NCBI GenBank assembly: GCA_964416305.1
Contig: CAYQDM010000016.1
Coordinates: forward strand, 25,792-89,791
Direction: 5' to 3'
From: Acidaminobacter sp964416305
GTDB taxonomy: Bacteria; Bacillota; Clostridia; Peptostreptococcales; Acidaminobacteraceae
Length of the DNA stretch: 64,000 nucleotides
Part shown: piece by piece, positions 26,770-34,497 of the stretch
Numbering within the stretch: position 1 is the stretch's first letter
Layout of the letters: each line of letters begins with the position of its first letter
Notes under the pieces: generated by a model
The model's database searches: none
What the model saw: only the letters and a program-made list of their open reading frames with translations
Told to the model about the DNA's origin: nothing
Position numbers and translations under genes: made by a program

Positions 26770-27500
26770 CCACAATGACCACAAAGACCGATTCGAAGAC
26801 AATGATGCGGCTTCAGAAATATATGGCCCACTGCGGCGTCGCCTCACGCAGAAGTGCGGAGGGGATGATCCTCGACGGTAGGGTCAAGGTCAACGGTGAG
26901 GTTGTCCGGGAGCTAGGCACCTCCATTTCTCCTGAGAGTGACCGAGTAGAAGTCGATGGCACACTGATCCAGACAGCCGCCGACCACGTCTACGTGATGC
27001 TCAATAAGCCCACGGGCTACATCACCTCCATCAAGGATAACTTTGGCCGTCCCACTGCACTGGATCTGGTCCGGATCGACCGCCGGGTGTATCCCGTTGG
27101 ACGACTGGACTACGACTCTGAAGGCCTGATCCTGTTAACCGATGACGGCGCCTTAACCCACCTCCTGACCCACCCGAGCCACGAATTCGAAAAGCGCTAT
27201 TACGTCGAAACCGACAGGCTTCTGACGGATGCCGAACTGGCCAGACTGCGTTCCGGTGTTGATATTGGAGACTACGTCACTCAGCCGGCATACGTCGAAA
27301 GACAGAAGGGCAAGGGGTTGATTGTGGGGATCCGCGAGGGAAAGAACCGTCAGATCCGCAGAATGGTCGAAGCGCTCGGTGCCAATGTCAAACGCCTCCG
27401 GCGCCTGTCCATAGGTCCGCTGGAGCTCGGTGATTTAAAGTCAGGGGCTTGGCGCCACTTGACCCAGGAAGAGGTAGAGGCATTGAAATCCCTCAAATAA
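26766..27500 (+). CDS. rluB: 23S rRNA pseudouridine synthase, RluB/RsuA family
   Basis: The 244-residue protein has an S4 domain (MRLQKYMAHCGVASRRSAEGMI, given in two parts MRLQKYMAHCG and VASRRSAEGMI) and an RsuA/RluB catalytic domain. The active-site Asp lies in GRLDYDSEGLILLTDDG, and EGKNRQIRRM is the family C-terminal motif. It isomerises a uridine in the 23S rRNA peptidyl-transferase region (by family). Location after scpAB is conserved in Firmicutes. It starts within the scpB stop codon. A repeat array follows at 27530. Confidence 0.94.
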   Translation: MTTMTTKTDSKTMMRLQKYMAHCGVASRRSAEGMILDGRVKVNGEVVRELGTSISPESDRVEVDGTLIQTAADHVYVMLNKPTGYITSIKDNFGRPTALDLVRIDRRVYPVGRLDYDSEGLILLTDDGALTHLLTHPSHEFEKRYYVETDRLLTDAELARLRSGVDIGDYVTQPAYVERQKGKGLIVGIREGKNRQIRRMVEALGANVKRLRRLSIGPLELGDLKSGAWRHLTQEEVEALKSLK

Positions 27501-27529
27501 CTAAATTTATTGAGAAACATTCTCGCAAG

Positions 27530-27680
27530 CTCTGGCACCAAAACGAAAGTTGTCCGCGTCACTAAAGTGAAAGTTGTCCGCGTCACCAAAGTGAAAGTTG
27601 TCCGCGTCACCAAAACGAAAATTGTCCGCGTCACCAAATCGAAAGTTGTCCGCGTCACCAAAGTGAAAGTTGTCCGCGTG
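27530..27680. repeat. Six-unit 24-bp tandem array of the GTTGTCCGCGTCACC family
   Basis: The head CTCTGGCAC (27530-27538) is followed by units GAAAGTTGTCCGCGTCACC plus five to six variable bases, starting at 27545, 27569, 27593, 27617, 27641 and 27665. The period is 24 bp, so several frames on both strands stay open and give spurious repeat ORFs. The same family occurs at 18174 and 21678, and a related array is in mutL. Confidence 0.9.
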
Positions 27681-27742
27681 GCTGGCGCCTACTGCCCCCA
27701 ACCCGCTGGTCTTAATTTCAAACACGAAGGAGAGTTCACCTC

Positions 27743-28183
27743 ATGATGCTTTTGAAAACCGCTGAAAAAGAAGATTTCGCAGATCTTCAGAAATTCATAG
27801 AGGAAGAGGGGATCACCGTACCTTCGGATTTCCCGCAAAACCTCGAAGTCGTCGTCGCCCGCGAAAAAGAAAAGGTCCTCGGCTTTGTCACTGCTGAGCT
27901 CGTCGTCCTGGATCCCACCATCCGCCACCTTTACATGACCCCTGCCCTCAGAAACAAAAAATTTGCTGATGGTCTCCTGAGAGCCATTATGTTCTACATG
28001 CTCAACCGCGGCTTCGGCTGGGTTTATGCTGACTCTGACACCGAAATCTCGGGCTACCTGACCCGCTTTGGCTTCGAAGCGGACCCGGAGGGTAAAGACC
28101 GCCTCGCCCTCGAAATCGATCCATTCTTCGACAGGGGCTGCCAAGGCTGCAACAGCGCCAAAAAAGCCCCCGTTCAGCTTTAA
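27743..28183 (+). CDS. GNAT-like N-acetyltransferase
   Basis: The 146-residue protein has a weak GNAT pattern: an N-terminal LLKTAEKEDFADLQKFI, the strand VLGFVTAELVVLDPTIRHLYMTPALRNKKFADGLL (shown as VLGFVTAELV, IRHLYMTP and ALRNKKFADGLL), which corresponds to the central beta strands and acetyl-CoA loop, and YLTRFGFEADP near the end. The usual Q/RxxGxG/A is degenerate (ALRNKKFA), so catalytic activity is uncertain. A Cys pair (CQGC) is near the C-terminus. GAAGGAGAG precedes the ATG. It reads into surE. Confidence 0.6.
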   Translation: MMLLKTAEKEDFADLQKFIEEEGITVPSDFPQNLEVVVAREKEKVLGFVTAELVVLDPTIRHLYMTPALRNKKFADGLLRAIMFYMLNRGFGWVYADSDTEISGYLTRFGFEADPEGKDRLALEIDPFFDRGCQGCNSAKKAPVQL

Positions 28184-28223
28184 TAATATAAACACTCGCA
28201 CCCCGAAAGGCAGTGATCTCACT

Positions 28224-28979
28224 ATGAACATCTTCATCAGCAATGACGACGGCATTAATGCCGCCGGTCTGAAAGCCCTCGCTGAAGCCCTCATACCGAC
28301 CCACCAGGTCTACATTGCCGCGCCCGAATATCAGCAGAGCGCCAAGAGTCATGCGCTGACCATGCACGACATCGTCCACGCCCGCCGTACCCACCTCTAT
28401 CCGGGCAGCGCGGCAGAGTGGGCCATCAACGGCACCCCGGCGGACTGCGTCAAAATTGGTCTTGCCAAGTTCGAAGAGGTTAAATTCGACCTGGTCCTCT
28501 CCGGCATCAACAACGGTCCGAACCTGGGGATCGATGTCATCTATTCCGGCACTGTCGCTGCAGCGCTGGAAGGGAGCTTCCACGGCATCCCAAGCTTTGC
28601 CTTTTCCCATTACTCCGGCTCAGAGTCCGGTTTCCGAAAAGCTGCCGAATTTATCCGCGACAACCTTGAAACCATGCTGGCGGCCTTCAAATGGGACTAC
28701 AACGCCGTCAACGTCAACTTCCCGCCGGCGGATGATTATGAAGGCATATCCTTCTGCAAGCTCGGCAAAATGAGCTACGAAAACTCCGTCCAGCGCCGCA
28801 CCAGCCCGCGAGGCGGGGAGTACTACTGGATCGCCGGCGACCTCCTGATCCCGCCGGATCAGTTCGACACGGACGTCTACACCATCTCCCAGAACCGGGT
28901 GAGCCTCACGCCCATCCGCTTCAATTTCAACGACTTTCACGAACCGCTGATAGGCAGTGATCAATTTAAACTGGATTAG
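28224..28979 (+). CDS. surE: 5'-nucleotidase SurE
   Basis: The 251-residue metal-dependent nucleoside 5'-monophosphate phosphatase (survival protein E) carries the hallmark N-terminal ISNDDGINAAGLKAL (two Asp metal ligands), the AAPEYQQSAKSHALT segment, NGTPADCVKIG, and SGINNGPNLGIDVIYSGTVAAALEG (shown as SGINNGPNLG and YSGTVAAALEG). ATG 28224 gives the exact family N-terminus; the frame extends upstream to 28068 inside the GNAT gene but without family similarity. A terminator follows at 28991. Confidence 0.94.
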   Translation: MNIFISNDDGINAAGLKALAEALIPTHQVYIAAPEYQQSAKSHALTMHDIVHARRTHLYPGSAAEWAINGTPADCVKIGLAKFEEVKFDLVLSGINNGPNLGIDVIYSGTVAAALEGSFHGIPSFAFSHYSGSESGFRKAAEFIRDNLETMLAAFKWDYNAVNVNFPPADDYEGISFCKLGKMSYENSVQRRTSPRGGEYYWIAGDLLIPPDQFDTDVYTISQNRVSLTPIRFNFNDFHEPLIGSDQFKLD

Positions 28980-28990
28980 TGTGACAATGA

Positions 28991-29043
28991 ATAAAAACGC
29001 GTTCGATTGTTTGTTAATGAATAGACAAACCAACGCGTTTTTT
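28991..29043 (+). terminator. Terminator after surE
   Basis: AAAACGCGTT pairs with AACGCGTTTT, with an inner GTTTGT/ACAAAC stem. A T-run follows. Confidence 0.8.
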
Positions 29044-29053
29044 CATTTTTTTG

Positions 29054-29141
29054 GCCGATGGTAACCCGAGCCCACCACCCCACAGTGAGAACCGCACTCG
29101 AACCCAGGTTGGAGAAGGGGATTGGGAAATTGACCATCGGC
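29054..29141. repeat. Inverted pair of the GCCGATGGT motif flanking 70 bp
   Basis: GCCGATGGT (29054-29062) faces ACCATCGGC (29133-29141) across 70 bp of non-coding sequence between surE and the kor operon. The arrangement resembles short terminal inverted repeats or a dyad of recognition sites. Confidence 0.7.
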
Positions 29142-29152
29142 AAAATCTCTTT

Positions 29153-29268
29153 TGTATACCAAAATACACATGCACAATTATACTTTATGCACGTCAACTT
29201 GCGATTTTGTGAAAGATTTCATAATAAGATGAAATCTATCTTGCAAAATTGTGACTATGTGTTATCAT
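29153..29268 (+). promoter_or_regulatory. kor operon promoter region with operator-like palindrome
   Basis: TTGCAA (29241-29246) and TATCAT (29263-29268) form a probable promoter. Upstream, TGTAT(N6)ATACA at 29153-29168 is a possible operator, with regulator unknown. Confidence 0.45.
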
Positions 29269-29301
29269 TGAGTTGTAGTTATTCTTAAGGAGGTCGTTGA
29301 C

Positions 29302-29517
29302 TTGAGCAAGAGTAAAGAGCAACTGGAAATCAAGATCAACAAAAATTGGTGTAAAGGTTGCGGCATCTGTATCGCGTTCTGCCCTAAAAAAGTCCTCGGA
29401 TTCGATGATAATGGCAAGGTGAACATGAATGATCGTGAGAACTGCATCAAGTGCGGTCAGTGTGAACTGCGCTGCCCGGATTTCGCCATTTTTTTGGGAG
29501 GTATAGACAATGAGTAA
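29302..29517 (+). CDS. korD: 2-oxoacid:ferredoxin oxidoreductase, 4Fe-4S (delta) subunit
   Basis: The 71-residue ferredoxin-type subunit has two 4Fe-4S motifs: CKGCGICIAFCPKK and CIKCGQCELRCPD. It passes electrons from the catalytic subunits to ferredoxin. The TTG start at 29302 is preceded by AAGGAGG. It overlaps korA by 8 bases. The order D-A-B-C is typical of 2-oxoglutarate:ferredoxin oxidoreductase (Kor) operons, though a branched-chain or other 2-oxoacid substrate is possible. Confidence 0.9.
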   Translation: MSKSKEQLEIKINKNWCKGCGICIAFCPKKVLGFDDNGKVNMNDRENCIKCGQCELRCPDFAIFLGGIDNE

Positions 29518-30646
29518 ACGCATCGTCAAACTCATGCAGGGCAATGAGGCTTGCGTCGCTGGCGCTCTCGCTGCCGGCATGAAGTTCTTCGCCGGCTATC
29601 CAATCACACCGTCCACAGAAATTGCTGAGGGATCAGCGGAAAAGCTCCCTGAGGTCGGCGGTAAATTCATCCAGATGGAAGATGAGATTGCAGGTATTGC
29701 TGCAGCGATCGGCGGAAGCATCGCTGGTTTCAAATCCATGACGGCTACTAGTGGTCCTGGTTTCTCGTTGAAGCAGGAAAACATTGGCTATGCGGCGCTC
29801 GCTGAGATCCCGCTCGTCATCGTTAACGTCATGCGCGGCGGCCCGTCTACAGGTCTTCCTACATCACCTGGTCAGGGCGACGTCATGCAGGCCATGTGGG
29901 GTACTCACGGCGATCACCCGGTCATCGCGATTTCGCCGCAGTCCGTCACTGAAATGTTCCACGAAACAGTTCGCGCCTTTAATCTTGCTGAAAAATATAG
30001 AACACCTGTCATCCTCATGCCGGACGAAGTCGTCGGTCACATGCGCGAGCGCATCGAGATCCCGAATGCAGACGAGCTTGAGATCTTTGACCGCTTGAAG
30101 CCGGTCGAAGGTGAAGAATACATCCCTTACGGCGTTCGCGAAGGCGACCTCGTGCCTCGTATGGCTGGCTTCGGTGACGGCTACCGTTACCACATCACCG
30201 GCCTCTTCCACGACGACATGGGCTTCCCGACGAACAGCACCGTCAAGGCTGGCGTTAAAATCAACCGCCTCATGGCTAAAATCACGGACAACCTCGAGGA
30301 TCTTATCTCCTATGACGAGTACCTCATGGACGACGCTGAAATCATGATCGTGGCTTACGGATCTACAGCGAGAACTGCTAAGAATGCCATCAACAAGCTT
30401 CGCGCTGAGGGCATCAAAGTCGGCATGCTGCGACCAATCACCATCTGGCCGTATCCGGTAGAGGCGACCCTTGCCCGCGCCAAGCAAGTCAGCAAAGTTC
30501 TCGTCGTCGAGCACAACCTTGGCCAGCTGATGCTGGAAGTCGAGCGCGTCGTCAAATCGGAAGCTGAGCTTCACTTCCTTGGCCGTGCTGATGGCGATGT
30601 CTTCGTACCTTCAGATATCGTGAAAAAAGTCAAGGAGGTTTTATAA
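29510..30646 (+). CDS. korA: 2-oxoacid:ferredoxin oxidoreductase, alpha subunit
   Basis: The 378-residue alpha subunit carries the pyrimidine-binding and transketolase-C-like domains. The N-terminal KLMQGNEACVAGALAAG, FFAGYPITPSTEIAE (PITPS motif), ATSGPGFSLKQENIGYA and GQGDVMQAMWGTHGDHP support this; the C-terminal ends with a VVEHNLGQL motif. It forms an oxidoreductase with KorB, KorC and KorD that oxidatively decarboxylates a 2-oxoacid to acyl-CoA in anaerobic amino acid fermentation or carbon assimilation. The substrate is best guessed as 2-oxoglutarate. Confidence 0.92.
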   Translation: MSKRIVKLMQGNEACVAGALAAGMKFFAGYPITPSTEIAEGSAEKLPEVGGKFIQMEDEIAGIAAAIGGSIAGFKSMTATSGPGFSLKQENIGYAALAEIPLVIVNVMRGGPSTGLPTSPGQGDVMQAMWGTHGDHPVIAISPQSVTEMFHETVRAFNLAEKYRTPVILMPDEVVGHMRERIEIPNADELEIFDRLKPVEGEEYIPYGVREGDLVPRMAGFGDGYRYHITGLFHDDMGFPTNSTVKAGVKINRLMAKITDNLEDLISYDEYLMDDAEIMIVAYGSTARTAKNAINKLRAEGIKVGMLRPITIWPYPVEATLARAKQVSKVLVVEHNLGQLMLEVERVVKSEAELHFLGRADGDVFVPSDIVKKVKEVL

Positions 30647-31471
30647 GTGAAGAACAGCGAACTTGTCAGCAAGTATATGCGCGACTCGCGCCTTCCACAT
30701 ATCTGGTGCCCGGGCTGCGGCCACGGCATCATCATGCACTCCATCATCCGTGCCATTGAAAACCTCGGTCTTGACAAGGACAAGGTTACAATTGTATCGG
30801 GTATTGGCTGCTCTTCCAGAGCCCCTGGCTACATGGACTTCAACACGCTTCACACCACCCATGGCCGTGCGCTCGCATTCGCGACGGGCATTAAGCTTGC
30901 GAAGCCTGACATGAAAGTCATCGTCATCTCCGGTGACGGCGACGCGTCCGCAATCGGCGGCAACCACTTGATCCATGCTGCCAGAAGAAACATCGGCATC
31001 ACAACGATTGTCTTCAACAACAACATCTACGGCATGACCGGCGGTCAGTACTCTCCAACGACGCCGCATGGCGATTTTGGCACCACCGCGCCTTACGGCA
31101 ACATCGACCGTCCGTTTGACATCGCGAACCTCGCTGCTGCTGCCGGTGCAACTTACGCCGCAAGAACTACAGCATTCCACGCGACTCAAATGACGAACTA
31201 CATCCAGAAAGCGATCGCCCACGAAGGGTTCTCCCTCGTCGAAGCGATTTCCGTCTGCCCGACTTACTACGGCCGTAAGAACAAGAAAGGCTCTGCAGTC
31301 GCCATGATGAACTTCCTCAAAGAGTCCTTCGTCGACGTCAAAGCTGCTGAGCGCATGACGCCAGAACAGCTCCAGGGCAAGTTCCTGATGGGCGAGTTCA
31401 AGCACAACACGCAGCTGCCTGAATACTCGACTGAGTACCAAAAAATCGTAGACCGCTTGAGGAAGGAGTAA
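30647..31471 (+). CDS. korB: 2-oxoacid:ferredoxin oxidoreductase, beta (TPP) subunit
   Basis: The 274-residue TPP-binding subunit has WCPGCGHGII near the N-terminus (cluster- or TPP-associated Cys), GIGCSSRAPGYMD, the TPP motif GDGDASAIGGNHLIHAARRN (pyrophosphate-magnesium loop) and NNNIYGMTGGQYSPTTP. GTG 30647 follows the korA stop directly, with AAGGAGG before it. It works with KorA as the catalytic core. Confidence 0.93.
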   Translation: MKNSELVSKYMRDSRLPHIWCPGCGHGIIMHSIIRAIENLGLDKDKVTIVSGIGCSSRAPGYMDFNTLHTTHGRALAFATGIKLAKPDMKVIVISGDGDASAIGGNHLIHAARRNIGITTIVFNNNIYGMTGGQYSPTTPHGDFGTTAPYGNIDRPFDIANLAAAAGATYAARTTAFHATQMTNYIQKAIAHEGFSLVEAISVCPTYYGRKNKKGSAVAMMNFLKESFVDVKAAERMTPEQLQGKFLMGEFKHNTQLPEYSTEYQKIVDRLRKE

Positions 31472-31476
31472 TTGTC

Positions 31477-32013
31477 ATGGGAAACCAATTTGAACTCAGA
31501 CTCTCCGGATCCGGCGGACAAGGCCTGATCCTGGCAGGAATCATTCTGGCGGAGGCGGCTATCAACTCCGGCCTCAACGCCATTCAGACACAAAGCTACG
31601 GCCCTGAAGCCCGCGGCGGCGCTTCAAAAGCAGAAGTCATCATCAGCGACGCTGAAATCGACTTCCCTAAGGTTCAGGACCTCAACTTGTTCCTGGCGCT
31701 TACGCAAGACGCTTGCGACAAATACATCAAGGGCATCAATCCTAACGGCATTGTCGTCGTCGACGAGTCCATCAAGCTCCCTGCGGACCTAAAGGCTGGC
31801 AAGGTTTACAGCCTTCCAATCCTCAGCACGGCGAGCGATAAGCTTGGTAAGGGCATCGTTGCGAATATCGTCGCCATCGGCGTACTCACTGAACTGATCG
31901 ACGTCCTGACCAGAGAGCAAGTCGAAGGCGCTGTCCTCGCACGCGTTCCAAAAGGCACCATTGACCTCAACCGCGCAGCCCTCATTGAAGGCTACGCTCT
32001 CGTCAGCAATTAA
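31477..32013 (+). CDS. korC: 2-oxoacid:ferredoxin oxidoreductase, gamma subunit
   Basis: The 178-residue gamma subunit has the family N-terminus LRLSGSGGQGLILAGIILAE and the block TQSYGPEARGGASKAEVIIS, which are strongly diagnostic. It completes the korDABC operon. There is no terminator between korC and the RpiR regulator 20 bp downstream, so the regulator may be cotranscribed. Confidence 0.92.
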   Translation: MGNQFELRLSGSGGQGLILAGIILAEAAINSGLNAIQTQSYGPEARGGASKAEVIISDAEIDFPKVQDLNLFLALTQDACDKYIKGINPNGIVVVDESIKLPADLKAGKVYSLPILSTASDKLGKGIVANIVAIGVLTELIDVLTREQVEGAVLARVPKGTIDLNRAALIEGYALVSN

Positions 32014-32033
32014 TTATCCCAGGAAGGGCGGTC

Positions 32034-32900
32034 TTGGCCATGGCCGATCATAACGATTTACTCAATCGCATTGAGAAAAACTATATTAAACTGAGTAAAG
32101 GTCAAAAGCGCATCGCTGACTTTATCCTCCAGAACTACGACAAAGTGGCGTTTATGACAGCTTCCACCCTGGGTGATTCCACGGGCGTGAGTGAATCCAC
32201 CGTCGTACGCTTTGCCAACGCCCTGGGCTATGACGGGTATCCCAAGCTTCAGAAGGGTCTTCAGGAATCCATCAAGACCAAGCTGACCACGGTTCAGCGC
32301 TTTGAGCTTTCCAAGGACCTTGAGAAGGAATCCAGTTACACGAAAAAGGTCATGAACGCGGACATGGACAACATTCGCCGCACTCTGGACGGCGTGGATG
32401 AAGAGACCATGAACCAGATCGTCGAGGAGATTCACAACGCCCGACGGGTCTACATCCTGGGCATGCGCAGCTCCTCCGTTCTGGCCAATTACCTTGGCTT
32501 TTACCTCAACTTCATCCTGAAGGATGTCGTCGTGGTCACTGCCGGCGCGCTGGATGTCTTTGACCACCTCGTCAATATCACCAAAGACGACCTTCTCATC
32601 ACCATTTCCTTCCCGCGCTACGCGAAGCGTACCTTTGAGATCGTTGAATTTGCGACGACTCAGGGGGCGACCATCATCGGCATCACGGACAGCCCTATGG
32701 CGCCGCTTGTGCCTATGGTCAAGTACTCGCTCTTCGCCCGCTACGGCATGAACACCTTTATCGACTCCCTGGTCGCGCCTATGAGCCTCATCAACGCGCT
32801 GATCCAGTCGGTTTCGATCAAGGAAATGGAACGCGTGGAAGAGAACTTCGAGAAGCTCGAGAACATCTGGAACGAATATAAGATCTACAACCCTAAGTGA
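32034..32900 (+). CDS. MurR/RpiR family transcriptional regulator
   Basis: The 288-residue regulator has an N-terminal HTH_6 domain (LSKGQKRIADFILQNYDKVAFMTA, seen as LSKGQKRIADFIL plus KVAFMTA; recognition region GVSESTVVRFANALGYDGYP) and a C-terminal SIS domain for a phosphosugar-like ligand (RVYILGMRSSSVLANYL, LLITISFPRY). The ligand and targets are not known. The TTG at 32034 or the ATG at 32040 could start translation after AGGAAGGG. Proximity to kor suggests regulation of central metabolism, but this is inference. Confidence 0.88.
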   Translation: MAMADHNDLLNRIEKNYIKLSKGQKRIADFILQNYDKVAFMTASTLGDSTGVSESTVVRFANALGYDGYPKLQKGLQESIKTKLTTVQRFELSKDLEKESSYTKKVMNADMDNIRRTLDGVDEETMNQIVEEIHNARRVYILGMRSSSVLANYLGFYLNFILKDVVVVTAGALDVFDHLVNITKDDLLITISFPRYAKRTFEIVEFATTQGATIIGITDSPMAPLVPMVKYSLFARYGMNTFIDSLVAPMSLINALIQSVSIKEMERVEENFEKLENIWNEYKIYNPK

Positions 32901-32953
32901 TTCTGTGGCCGCCTGTTCTGGCGGGCCGCATGTCATCCATGAAATGCAGGGGG

Positions 32954-32987
32954 GAGGCCAGCCATAGACGCGGCCTCCTTTTTGTTT
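32954..32987 (+). terminator. Terminator after the RpiR regulator
   Basis: GAGGCC pairs with GGCCTC across AGCCATAGACGC. CTTTTTG follows. Confidence 0.75.
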
Positions 32988-33076
32988 TGCGCCATAACTT
33001 TTGTCCTGTTGGCCCTATGGGCGAGGCGGGTGCTATGGCCAGAATTAATGCCGGTGTTCATCTTTCAGAGGATGAA

Positions 33077-33113
33077 ACCATCGGCCTTGCGGCGCTTTTT
33101 ATTATGTATTATA
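33077..33113. promoter_or_regulatory. ACCATCGGC motif copy and predicted -10 before cmk
   Basis: ACCATCGGC at 33077-33085 is a 9-mer copy of the dispersed motif. TATAAT near 33110 is a likely -10 for the cmk operon. Confidence 0.5.
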
Positions 33114-33152
33114 ATGAGATGATAAACATTTTCAACGAAGGAGTTTTGCTAT

Positions 33153-33908
33153 ATGGAAGCAGATTCGACCATGACGATCCAGATCGCGCTGGACGGGCCT
33201 GCCGGCTCGGGCAAGAGCACCGTTGCCCGCCGGGTGGCCAAGGCGCTGAGCTGTGACTATATTGACACCGGCGCCATGTACCGGGCCATTGCCCTGAAGT
33301 TCATTGAAACCGGCCTCTTTCAAAAGCTGGATCGGTTAATCAATGGTCGCGGAAACGAACAGCCAAGCGGCCTCGACTACGGTCCTGACCTCGACATGGA
33401 AATCGACCAGCTTCTGGAGACTTCCCAACTGGAGCTCTACACAGAACAGGTCATCCTGGACGGACGCGACGTCTCAGAAGCCATTCGGACCCAGGAAGTT
33501 ACGCGCCGTGTCTCTCAGGTAGCGGCCATGTCAGCTGTTCGGAGACACCTGGTCAAGATGCAGCGAGCCCAGGCGGACGGCCGAAGCGTCGTCATGGACG
33601 GACGCGATATCGGCACTGTAGTGCTGCCGGAAACGCGCTACAAGTTCTTCCTGACGGCCTCCCTGGAAGAACGGGCACGCAGGCGGTTCCTGGAGTTTGA
33701 AGCCCGCGGGTTTGCCACAGACTTCGACACGATCCTTAAAGACATTGCCCACCGGGATCAGGTGGACAGCACCCGCAAAGATTCTCCGCTGGTCATGGCA
33801 GAAGACGCGGTACGCATTGATACTACAGGAAAGACTATTGATCAGGTCGTGGCGGTCATCTGCGACGCCGTAGAAAAGTTGCGGAGAGGGGAGGCGCCTC
33901 CGTGCTGA
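33153..33908 (+). CDS. cmk: (d)CMP kinase
   Basis: The 251-residue cytidylate kinase phosphorylates CMP and dCMP. It has the P-loop GPAGSGKST (about residues 14-22), CDYIDTGAMYRAIAL, the insert-type NMP-binding domain, MDGRDIGTVVLP (Asp and Arg of the CMP site) and HRDQVDSTRKDSPL. ATG 33153 with AAGGAG 7 bases upstream is chosen over the downstream ATG 33171. It overlaps plsC by 7 bases, at the head of the cmk-plsC-ispH-rpsA cluster usual in Clostridia. Confidence 0.95.
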   Translation: MEADSTMTIQIALDGPAGSGKSTVARRVAKALSCDYIDTGAMYRAIALKFIETGLFQKLDRLINGRGNEQPSGLDYGPDLDMEIDQLLETSQLELYTEQVILDGRDVSEAIRTQEVTRRVSQVAAMSAVRRHLVKMQRAQADGRSVVMDGRDIGTVVLPETRYKFFLTASLEERARRRFLEFEARGFATDFDTILKDIAHRDQVDSTRKDSPLVMAEDAVRIDTTGKTIDQVVAVICDAVEKLRRGEAPPC

Positions 33909-34492
33909 AGGTGTTTATCAAATTCATATTCTACGTGCTTTACCGGGTGATCTACCGGGTGGAAGTCGTTGGACGCGAAAACTGGGACCCTGCGCAGCCC
34001 AAAATCGTCTGCCCCAATCATATTGATTACAAGGATCCGCTGGTGTTTGGCACCTTTATCCCGGACTACATCCGCTTCATGGCTAAAAAGGAGCTGTTCA
34101 GCAACCGACTTTTCGATTGGTTCTTCAGGGGCTGCGGCGGGTTCCCCGTGGACCGGACCGGCAACGATATAGGCGCGGTCAAGGCAGCGCTGCGGTTTCT
34201 CAAACATGGGGAAAGCGTGCTGATTTTCGCAGAAGGAACGCGCAATCCGGGTCTGACCCCTCTGCCGCCCAAAGCGGGTGTGGGCATGATTGCCCACAAG
34301 GCTGGGGTACCCATTCAGCCGGTGACCATAGATTCAACTTATAAATTATTCTCAAAAGTGCGGATCATTATTCATCCCTTGGTAACCCTTCAATTTGAGG
34401 GCAAACCCACAGGACCGGATTATGAAAACGCAGTGTTTGAAATTCTGAAAAATGTCTATTCGCACATTGAACTTTACAAGGGGAGGGCATAG
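33902..34492 (+). CDS. plsC: 1-acyl-sn-glycerol-3-phosphate acyltransferase
   Basis: The 196-residue membrane acyltransferase makes phosphatidic acid from lysophosphatidic acid. It has an N-terminal hydrophobic helix (FIKFIFYVLYRVIY), the catalytic HX4D motif NHIDYKD (about residues 39-45), GGFPVDRTGNDIG, and FAEGTRNPG (the EGTR substrate motif). The GTG start overlaps the cmk end. ispH follows after 5 bp. Confidence 0.92.
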   Translation: MLKVFIKFIFYVLYRVIYRVEVVGRENWDPAQPKIVCPNHIDYKDPLVFGTFIPDYIRFMAKKELFSNRLFDWFFRGCGGFPVDRTGNDIGAVKAALRFLKHGESVLIFAEGTRNPGLTPLPPKAGVGMIAHKAGVPIQPVTIDSTYKLFSKVRIIIHPLVTLQFEGKPTGPDYENAVFEILKNVYSHIELYKGRA

Positions 34493-34497
34493 GGGTC

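Noticed and set aside
27530..27680. CRISPR-like array
   Set aside because: Units are directly adjacent with only five to six variable bases and no spacers. No cas genes are nearby.
27507..27746. Repeat ORFs on both strands at the 24-bp array (octapeptide-like VRVTKVKV and its reverse)
   Set aside because: The 24-bp period keeps all frames open. Related arrays lie intergenic elsewhere, so this is a DNA repeat, not a gene.
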